From: an uncultured Planctomycetaceae bacterium
GTDB taxonomy: Bacteria > Planctomycetota > Planctomycetia > Pirellulales > UBA1268
Reading direction: 5' to 3'
DNA length: 5,700 nt
Assembly: GCA_937926325.1 (NCBI GenBank)
Contig: CALAZQ010000391.1
Location: 1 to 5,700, forward strand
The position numbers and the translations under genes were made by a program. Below the pieces are notes generated by a model. That model was given only the letters and a program-made list of their open reading frames with translations, did not search any database and had not been told where the DNA came from. Numbering within the stretch: position 1 is the first letter of the stretch; every line of letters starts with the position of its first letter. Positions 1 through 5,290 of this stretch are shown piece by piece.

Positions 1-13
1 GACCTGCCCTAAC

Positions 14-24
14 CGTATGATACG
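14..24 (+). promoter_or_regulatory. Candidate -10 box inside a short palindrome
   Basis: CGTAT-G-ATACG is a perfect 5-base inverted repeat around one central base. It contains TATGAT at 16-21, which matches the sigma-70 -10 consensus at five of six positions. A -35 element at standard spacing would fall just before base 1, so it cannot be checked. If the box is real, transcription would begin near base 28 and leave a leader of about 64 bases before the GTG start. The palindrome could also be a small operator. A chance match is quite possible. Confidence 0.25.
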
Positions 25-66
25 AAAAATGGGCTGAAATCGGATAGTTGCTTGTTGCATTTTTCG
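23..66. repeat. Nine-base inverted repeat in the leader
   Basis: CGAAAAATG at 23-31 and CATTTTTCG at 58-66 are perfect reverse complements separated by 26 bases. As RNA they could form an AT-rich stem with a large loop; as DNA they could be two half-sites for a regulator. It does not look like a normal intrinsic terminator, because the stem is AT-rich and no U-tract follows it. It conflicts partly with the candidate -10 box, since a transcript starting near base 28 would lack part of the left arm. Function is unknown. Confidence 0.4.
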
Positions 67-91
67 CAGCCCCCGCCAGCCGCTCGATCGC

Positions 92-2656
92 GTGAAGATC
101 TTCCACCTCAACGACGACGTCAGTAGCGTTTTCCACCACGTCTTCGGGCTGCGGGGTGAGTTGCGTCTGGGGGTCGTCGTGCCGGCTCGATTTTCCCTGG
201 TCGAGGCTGATCCGCAGGGTGTCGGCCGGCGGTCGCGGGAAGAACGAGCCGCCGACCAGCCGGTGGCCGAACCGGCCGCCCCGCCCTTCCTGCCCGACGC
301 CATTCCCTTCAAGCCCGTCGCCGAGTTCACCGTGAAGGGGACCTGTTGGCTCGCCGAGCCCGATGTCCAGGGTGTGGTCACGATGGCGGTGGGGCCGCTG
401 AGCAAGTCGCTGCGGGTGCTCGGGCCGCGGCAGTGGCAGAAGAGGCTCGGCGGCTGGCATCCCGGGCCGCCGGAACCGTTCACCTCGCTGCCGCTGTCTT
501 ACGAGCATGCCCTCGGCGGGCCGTTCGACCCCGACAACCCCGAGGGGCATGGCCGTGACCCCGTCACCGGGGTCGTCACTTCGCTGCCGGTGCCCAGGCT
601 CGAGCGGCCCGATGAGCCGATTCGCTCACCGAGCCAGCGGCTGGGGCTGGTCGGTTGCGGCCCGATTCCAGCCGGCTGGCAGAGCCGGCGGCGGTGGATC
701 GGCACGCTCACCGACGCCTGGGCCCGCGACCGCTGGCCCTGGATTCCTGACGATTTTGATTCGCGATTTTTTCTCACCGCCCCGGAGGACCAGCAGGCGG
801 CCGGTTTCTTTCGCGGAGACGAGTCGATTCGGCTGGCGGGCATGCACCCGGAAGGCCATCTGATCACAGCAGACCTGCCCCGCCGCCGGGCTCGCTGCTT
901 CATCGCCCGGAACGCCTCCCGGACCTGGAATGCCCCGGTCGGCGAGTTCGAGGAGGTGCCGCTGGTCCTCGACACGATCGCGATCGACGCCGACAAGGGG
1001 TACTACGACCTGGTCTGGCGGGGCCAGACACCGATCGCGCACATCGCCGGGCGGGATGTCCACTCGCTGCTGATCTTTTTGGAACGCCTCAACGAACCGG
1101 AGCAGCCGCCGGCCTGGTACCGCGACCTGTTTGACCAGGTTCTCGCCGCCGAGTTTGGTCGGGCCGAACAGCCCGAACTCGAGGCGGCGGAGTTTGAAGC
1201 CGAAATGGCAGAGTTTGAGCAGACCCTCAAGGCCCGGCTGAAAGCAGAACTCGTGATCCCGCCCGAGGTGCTGGCAGGCATGGAGGAGACCGCGGCGTTG
1301 GCCCGGGAGAATTCCCGCTACTTTGCCGAGGCTGGGAGACCGCAGTATGACACAGTCGGCATGATTGAAAGTCAGCTCGACGAGTTGCGACAGGCAATTG
1401 CCGGTTTCGATTCGCGGGTGGAGCAGGGCCTCGCGGCGCCGCAATTGACCAAGGCGAAAATGGCGGAAATTCTGGGGAATTCGGCCGACGAGCCGCTGAT
1501 TGACCTTCCCGCAATTCGGGAGAATGCGGCCTTCCTCCGAGACAAGCTGGGCGACCCGCATCTCGCCCCTGACACCCGCGAGCAGCTGCTCGACAGCCTG
1601 GCCCGCTGGGACTCGACCGAAACCGAGCTTTCCACACTGCTCGACCGGGTCTCAGCCATCCAGCCCGATGTCGAGGCCCAACTGCAGGCGTCCCTGCCCG
1701 CCTGGATGCTGCGGGAGCCGCCACCGATCGATGAGCCGCTCGATGTCGAGGCAGCCCGCCGCGAGGGTCTCGCCCATCTCAACCTCGCCGGCTACGACTT
1801 TCACGGGCTCGATCTTTCCGGGGTCGATTTCCGAGAGGCTTCACTCGACCGGGTCAATTTTTCCGGCTGCACCTTGCGCGGCTGTGACTTTACTGCCGCG
1901 ACGGTCGGCCGGGCCGACTTCGGCAGCGCCGACCTGTCTGAGGCGATCCTCGCGGGCGTCGATTTTTCTCAGAGCAACCTCGCCGGGAGCTGCTTCTCCG
2001 GCGCAGAACTGTCAGGGGCCAGTTTTTCGGGCCGGTCGCTCGTCGGGGCCGATTTCAGCAACGCGCGGGGTGAGGGGACCGACTTCTTCCGGGCCGACCT
2101 GACGCGGGCCCGGTTCAGGGCCGCCGAACTGGCGACGCCGACGTTTACCGAGGCAACGCTCGACGGTGGCGACTTTACCGAGGCGAGTCTGACCAAGGCC
2201 GAAATGGACGGCGTCCACTGTCACGACGGCCAGTTCGCCCGGGCCAAACTTGTCAGCTGGCGGGGCGGTCGCGGCTCGGAGTTCGTCCACTGCAACTTCC
2301 GGCAGGCAGCGGCTGCGACCTCGATCTGGTCCGACAGCTGCCTCGACGGCAGCGACTTTTCCGGGGCGGTGCTTGACCGCGGCTATTTCGCCGGCAGCCT
2401 GGCCCGCGGCACCTCGTTCTATCGGGCTCACCTGGCCGAGGCTCACTTCGAGGACGCCGCCCTGCCTGACGCCAACTTCACGCAGGCCCGGCTGCTGCGG
2501 GCGAACCTGACGCGGGCCGACCTGACGCGGGCCCGGCTCACCGCCGCAAACCTGGCAGCTGCAGCACTGATCGACTGCATCCTGCGAGATGCCGACCTGT
2601 CGCGGGCGATCACCGTTGCCGCCTCGTTCTCCCCTGGCCGCGAGGAGGCCCGCTGA
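92..2656 (+). CDS. DUF2169 T6SS adaptor fused to pentapeptide-repeat beta-helix
   Basis: Likely a cytoplasmic adaptor (chaperone) that loads a T6SS effector or PAAR-type tip onto the spike; DUF2169 proteins are known in that role. Residues about 20-320 are DUF2169. Visible hallmarks are LRLGVVVPARFSL (24-36), FKPVAEFTVKG (73-83), GPRQW (111-115), the segment FTSLPLSYEHALGG (130-143), NPEGHG (149-154), PDDFDSRFF (219-227), APEDQ (230-234) and YDLVWRG (305-311). Residues about 340-545 are Glu/Ala/Leu-rich, probably helical, with no family I recognise. Residues 565-836 are pentapeptide repeats of A(D/N)Lxx type, about 54 units, with one +1 slip between L720 and F731. There is no signal peptide or membrane segment. 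The start is GTG at 92 with no Shine-Dalgarno; the frame is closed upstream at 35-37, and the short lead-in before the domain agrees. The stop overlaps the next start by one base. DUF2169 is confident; the partner is inferred from neighbours. Confidence 0.93.
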   Translation: MKIFHLNDDVSSVFHHVFGLRGELRLGVVVPARFSLVEADPQGVGRRSREERAADQPVAEPAAPPFLPDAIPFKPVAEFTVKGTCWLAEPDVQGVVTMAVGPLSKSLRVLGPRQWQKRLGGWHPGPPEPFTSLPLSYEHALGGPFDPDNPEGHGRDPVTGVVTSLPVPRLERPDEPIRSPSQRLGLVGCGPIPAGWQSRRRWIGTLTDAWARDRWPWIPDDFDSRFFLTAPEDQQAAGFFRGDESIRLAGMHPEGHLITADLPRRRARCFIARNASRTWNAPVGEFEEVPLVLDTIAIDADKGYYDLVWRGQTPIAHIAGRDVHSLLIFLERLNEPEQPPAWYRDLFDQVLAAEFGRAEQPELEAAEFEAEMAEFEQTLKARLKAELVIPPEVLAGMEETAALARENSRYFAEAGRPQYDTVGMIESQLDELRQAIAGFDSRVEQGLAAPQLTKAKMAEILGNSADEPLIDLPAIRENAAFLRDKLGDPHLAPDTREQLLDSLARWDSTETELSTLLDRVSAIQPDVEAQLQASLPAWMLREPPPIDEPLDVEAARREGLAHLNLAGYDFHGLDLSGVDFREASLDRVNFSGCTLRGCDFTAATVGRADFGSADLSEAILAGVDFSQSNLAGSCFSGAELSGASFSGRSLVGADFSNARGEGTDFFRADLTRARFRAAELATPTFTEATLDGGDFTEASLTKAEMDGVHCHDGQFARAKLVSWRGGRGSEFVHCNFRQAAAATSIWSDSCLDGSDFSGAVLDRGYFAGSLARGTSFYRAHLAEAHFEDAALPDANFTQARLLRANLTRADLTRARLTAANLAAAALIDCILRDADLSRAITVAASFSPGREEAR
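2506..2533 (+). repeat. 15-base tandem repeat inside pentapeptide coding region
   Basis: The 13-mer CCTGACGCGGGCC occurs at 2506-2518 and again at 2521-2533, one pentapeptide codon unit (15 bases) apart. A third identical copy lies at 2098-2110, about 400 bases upstream in the same gene. The copies encode the L-T-R-A part of successive repeats. Identity at the DNA level, not only in protein, suggests recent unit duplication or copying, though strong codon bias would also favour it. Confidence 0.6.
2642..2648 (+). promoter_or_regulatory. Ribosome binding site for the second gene
   Basis: GAGGAGG lies inside the last codons of the first gene, 7 bases before the ATG at 2656. With the TGATG stop-start overlap, this favours re-initiation by ribosomes finishing the first gene, and so coupled production of the two proteins. 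It fixes the start of the second gene. Confidence 0.8.
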
Positions 2657-4611
2657 TGGAAACCGCGAGCGGACAGCAGCTGCGGTCGCTGACGGTTCGG
2701 CAGTTCGTCCGTGAACTCGCCCACCGTGGTGACATCGGCGTTGTCTACGTTGCCGATGGCAGCGTCTCGGGCGACACGCTGGTCGGTCGGCATCTCGCCG
2801 GCATCGCCTTTCGCGGGGTGACGTTTGACCGCTGCGATTTCACCGGAACCACGCTCGAGGGGGCGAGCTTCATCGAGTGCCGGCTGGTCGGCTGCACCGG
2901 TACCGACGCCCTCCTCACCGGCAGTTCCTGGTTTGCGACAAGCCTCGCAGGCTGCCGGTTTGCCGGAATCGACTGGACCGGTTCGGGGCTGACGCAGTTC
3001 ACAGCCGAAGACTGTGCGTTCTCCGGCTGTGACTTCTCCGGCAGCGGCTTCGTCGAGGCGACTTGTACTGCCGCGACCTTCAGCCAGTGCCGGTTCGTCG
3101 AAACCCTCACCGCCGCGACGGCGGTGTTTGCGGGTTCGACGTTTGACCGCTGCCGGTTCCAGCGGCCGCTGTTCAATACCGCCGATTTTACAGATTGCCG
3201 GTTTCCCGGCAGCAGCTTCGCCGATGGCGTGATGACGGAGAGCGTCTTCACCGGGGCCGACCTTTCCGGGGCGACGATCAGCGGCACGGTCATCTCCGAG
3301 ACCGCCTTTGATGCCGGCTGCCGGCTGCCCCCGGCCTGCGAAGAGATGATCTTCTCGAAATGCCGGTTCACCGGAGCCGACCTGAGCGGCCGATCGTTTT
3401 CGCGAAGCAATTTTTCTGGCAGTGACTTTTCGGGCAGCGTCCTGGCCGGCTCGGTCTTCGGCGAGGCCTTTCTCGACTCGACCTGCCTTCGCGGGGCCGA
3501 TCTCTCCAACGCCGAGTTTCCCGGGGCCAGCCTGACGGAGGCCGACTGCGCCGGGGCCAACTTTGCCGGCGCGAACCTTGCCGGGGTCAATGCCGCGGCC
3601 GCCCGGCTGCGGGGCGGGCAGTTCGGCGGCTCGAGTTGGAAGGGGGCGTCTCTGGCCCGGGCTGACTTTGACTGGAATGAACTGCGGCAGGCCGACCTTT
3701 CGGCCACCAGTTGGGAGGCGGCCAGCTTCGCCGGCATCGACTTTTCAGGAGCCGATCTCTCTGGCCGCTCGTTCGTGGCATGTGATTTTGCCAACGCGCG
3801 GTTCTGCCGGGCGACGATGAACACCGGCTCATTCGAGCAGAGCAGCCTCAGCCGGGCCGACTGCAGCGACGCCATATTCGAGCATGTCACCTTCGATGCC
3901 GCCGACCTGACCGCGGCCAGGTTCGACCGGTCCCGGGTCAGCGGTGGCTCGTGGGCCGGGGCGACGACTGTCGGCGGCTCGTGGGCCGAAACCGTGTTCC
4001 ACAAAGTCGATTTTTTCGGCCGCCTGCCCGATCCGGCCGGGTTCGGCCAGACCAGCTTCCTCTTCTGCTTCTTTCACGAGATCGACCTGAACGGCGTCCC
4101 GCTGGTCAATCTTGACCTGTCCGACTCGATGTTCATGAACTGCTCGCTCGTCGAGGCCGACCTGCGTGGCAGCCGGCTGACGCGGGCGACCTTCCAAGAC
4201 TGCGACCTGACCGCCGCCCGGCTGGCTGGGGTTGAGGCGGACAACAGCAACTTCGCCGGCTCGACGCTGGCCCGGGCTGACTGCACCGGGGCCAACCTGA
4301 CCATGTCGATCCTCTCAGATGTCGATGCCACCGCGGCGACCTTCGCCGGCAGCACGATCGAGGCGTCGTTTCTTTCCCGCATGAGGGCGGTGGACGCAGA
4401 TTTTTCCCGGGTGCGGCTGGCCCGCTCGAACCTCGTCCATGCCGATGTCAGCCGGGCCCGGTTCGAGGCTGCCGTGTTGACCGAGGCGGTGCTTCACGGG
4501 CTGGTCGATGAGGGGGTGGCCTGGAGAACGGCCGATCGCAGGGGCAGTTTCGGCACCGATGAGGAACTGCTTCGAGCCGAGCGGCTGATGCCGCCACCGC
4601 TGGAGGAATAA
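2656..4611 (+). CDS. Large all-pentapeptide-repeat protein, T6SS cassette
   Basis: A 651-residue protein that is pentapeptide repeat nearly throughout, predicted to fold as a four-sided right-handed beta-helix. Residues 1-40 look like an N-terminal cap with a short helix. From L42 to F147 a hydrophobic residue falls every fifth position (22 units). After one +1 slip the pattern resumes at F158 and stays in register to about L613 (92 units). Two stretches depart from the consensus without breaking the count: about 220-231 (CRLPPACEE) and 454-462 (FGRLPDPAG). Residues 614-651 are a charged C-terminal cap. Cysteines occur often two places before the central hydrophobic residue, including C60, C80, C100 and C120, exactly one predicted coil apart. 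No signal peptide, membrane segment or catalytic motif is visible. Position between DUF2169 and DUF3540 genes suggests a scaffold or effector-handling partner. Some pentapeptide proteins mimic DNA and protect gyrase; without a clear acidic face I consider that less likely. Confidence 0.9.
   Translation: METASGQQLRSLTVRQFVRELAHRGDIGVVYVADGSVSGDTLVGRHLAGIAFRGVTFDRCDFTGTTLEGASFIECRLVGCTGTDALLTGSSWFATSLAGCRFAGIDWTGSGLTQFTAEDCAFSGCDFSGSGFVEATCTAATFSQCRFVETLTAATAVFAGSTFDRCRFQRPLFNTADFTDCRFPGSSFADGVMTESVFTGADLSGATISGTVISETAFDAGCRLPPACEEMIFSKCRFTGADLSGRSFSRSNFSGSDFSGSVLAGSVFGEAFLDSTCLRGADLSNAEFPGASLTEADCAGANFAGANLAGVNAAAARLRGGQFGGSSWKGASLARADFDWNELRQADLSATSWEAASFAGIDFSGADLSGRSFVACDFANARFCRATMNTGSFEQSSLSRADCSDAIFEHVTFDAADLTAARFDRSRVSGGSWAGATTVGGSWAETVFHKVDFFGRLPDPAGFGQTSFLFCFFHEIDLNGVPLVNLDLSDSMFMNCSLVEADLRGSRLTRATFQDCDLTAARLAGVEADNSNFAGSTLARADCTGANLTMSILSDVDATAATFAGSTIEASFLSRMRAVDADFSRVRLARSNLVHADVSRARFEAAVLTEAVLHGLVDEGVAWRTADRRGSFGTDEELLRAERLMPPPLEE
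3946..3988 (+). repeat. 30-base-period direct repeat in the second gene
   Basis: GGCTCGTGGGCCG is present at 3946-3958 and 3976-3988, a shift of 30 bases or two pentapeptides. Both copies encode G-S-W-A with tryptophan at the central hydrophobic position (W433 and W443), so the coil carries two large aromatics in place of Phe/Leu. It probably reflects local duplication of a two-unit block. Confidence 0.5.
4602..4607 (+). promoter_or_regulatory. Ribosome binding site for the DUF3540 gene
   Basis: GGAGGA lies in the final codons of the second gene, 8 bases before the ATG at 4616. A second in-frame ATG at 4622 would sit 14 bases away, too far, so 4616 is the preferred start. The placement makes translational coupling across the 4-base gap likely. 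Confidence 0.75.
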
Positions 4612-4615
4612 CCCG

Positions 4616-5227
4616 ATGCCCATGCACCATCACCAGCCGCAGTCCCCATCGGCAGCCGCGGCGACCGTCTCGCCGTTGGCGGAGGTGTTGGCTGCGTCCG
4701 AGGCCGCTGGCGGGAGGGGAACGACGGGCCAGCTCTACCTGGGGCCTGCCCGGGTTCAGGAGGCGGGGCGGGGACTGCTGGTGGTGGAGTTGCCGACCGG
4801 CCGGCGGACGGCCCAACTGGCCCTGCCGGTGGCCTACGATGCCCGGCCCGGCGACACGGTGCTGGCGATCGCCACTGAGGCCGGCTGTTACGTGATCGGG
4901 GTGCTGGCCGGTACCGGCAAGACCAGCCTGAAGGTCGACGGCGATCTGGCGATCACTGCCGCGGGGCGGCTCGATCTCGCTGCCGGCCGGGGTATCAGGC
5001 TCTCCAGCAGCCGGGTGGCGGTCGTGGCAGAGAAAATCGAGCTGGCAGCCCGCCAGTTCCTCGGCCGGTTCGCTGAGGCGGCCCAGCGGGTCACGGGGAT
5101 GTTTCGGCAGGACCTTGGCGGCTCCCGGACCCGCGTCGCCGAAACCAGTGACCTGGCCGCCGGCCGCATCCGCCAGCGGGCCCGCGAGGACGTCTCGATC
5201 GACGGCGAACAGGTGCGGCTTGGCTGA
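4616..5227 (+). CDS. DUF3540 protein, T6SS accessory
   Basis: The 203 residues match the layout I know for DUF3540, a family of unknown function found beside DUF2169, pentapeptide and DUF4150 genes. Residues 1-37 are a variable, low-complexity leader beginning MPMHHHQ. Residues about 38-97 form an OB-like beta domain (YLGPARVQ at 41-48, LALPVAYDARPGD at 68-80, CYVIGVL at 91-97). Residues 103-145 are short alternating strands with a beta-helical look (LKVDGDLAIT, LDLAAGRGIRL). Residues about 146-192 are probably helical, ending in the conserved-looking tail DVSIDGEQVRLG (192-203). OB then beta-spike is reminiscent of VgrG/gp5, so it may be a small spike-like or tip-binding protein; that is inference. 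Length is about normal for the family and it looks complete. No signal peptide or membrane segment is visible. It lies 4 bases after the previous stop, and the next gene follows after 63 bases. Confidence 0.88.
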   Translation: MPMHHHQPQSPSAAAATVSPLAEVLAASEAAGGRGTTGQLYLGPARVQEAGRGLLVVELPTGRRTAQLALPVAYDARPGDTVLAIATEAGCYVIGVLAGTGKTSLKVDGDLAITAAGRLDLAAGRGIRLSSSRVAVVAEKIELAARQFLGRFAEAAQRVTGMFRQDLGGSRTRVAETSDLAAGRIRQRAREDVSIDGEQVRLG

Positions 5228-5290
5228 CGAACAACCAGAGAAGGCGGTCGCCGCCGGCCCGGGGGCCGACGCAACCCGAGGGGCAATCCG
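5228..5290 (+). other. Intergenic gap with small GC hairpin
   Basis: This is the only real gap in the operon. CGGCCC at 5255-5260 and GGGCCG at 5263-5268 can pair into a 6-base stem with a 2-base loop, or 5 pairs with a 4-base loop. No T-run follows, so it is not a standard terminator. It ends 9 bases before the Shine-Dalgarno of the next gene and could modulate translation or RNA stability, lowering or setting the dose of the PAAR-like protein. Such short GC palindromes are also common by chance in DNA this GC-rich. Confidence 0.3.
5278..5283 (+). promoter_or_regulatory. Ribosome binding site for the PAAR-like gene
   Basis: GAGGGG stands 7 bases before the ATG at 5291. No ATG, GTG or TTG lies in frame between the preceding stop (TGA, 5225-5227) and 5291, so this site and start go together. 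The gene therefore has its own initiation signal, unlike genes coupled by overlap. Confidence 0.65.

Larger units (their letters stand above)
1..91 (+). promoter_or_regulatory. Leader region upstream of the operon
   Basis: This stretch is visibly richer in A and T than the coding DNA after it, as expected for a promoter or leader. The frame starting at base 1 reads Asp-Leu-Pro-stop, with TAA at 10-12. This could be the last few codons of an upstream gene on the same strand, but three codons cannot prove it. The frame of the first real gene is closed by TGA at 35-37, and no other usable start lies between that stop and the GTG at 92. The region also holds a small palindrome with a -10-like hexamer, a 9-base inverted repeat and a short direct repeat (GTTGC at 47-51 and 54-58). 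I see no RNA gene here. Confidence 0.5.

Noticed and set aside
1..12. End of an upstream gene (Asp-Leu-Pro-stop)
   Set aside because: Three codons and a stop in one frame are too little to call a gene; noted only under the leader region.
766..771. Programmed frameshift at a run of six T
   Set aside because: The frame continues through conserved DUF2169 residues (DFDSRFFLTAPEDQ) on both sides, and no alternative frame after it makes a recognisable product.
626..1561. A 311-codon minus-strand frame inside the DUF2169 gene
   Set aside because: The sense frame shows conserved DUF2169 motifs over most of the same stretch; the antisense translation shows nothing recognisable.
2745..4004. A 419-codon open frame on the minus strand inside the second gene
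   Set aside because: It lies antisense to the clear pentapeptide gene, and its translation is a low-complexity Ser/Ala/Pro/Arg product repeating with the five-codon period of the sense gene. Long antisense frames are expected in GC-rich repeat DNA.
4898..4927. Apparent nucleotide-binding P-loop in the DUF3540 protein (GVLAGTGKTS)
   Set aside because: The Walker A pattern needs four residues between the first Gly and Gly-Lys; here there are five from G95 to G101. The stretch also sits at the end of a beta domain with no other ATPase motif.
5255..5268. Intrinsic terminator before the PAAR-like gene
   Set aside because: The stem is only 5-6 base pairs and no T-run follows; the following gene fits the same operon.
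5225..5290. Stop-codon readthrough fusing the DUF3540 protein to the PAAR-like protein
   Set aside because: The two genes share a frame, with TGA followed by C and then 21 sense codons. However, the linking translation is an Arg/Gly/Pro-rich string unlike a real linker, and a good ribosome binding site precedes the ATG at 5291. Separate translation is simpler.
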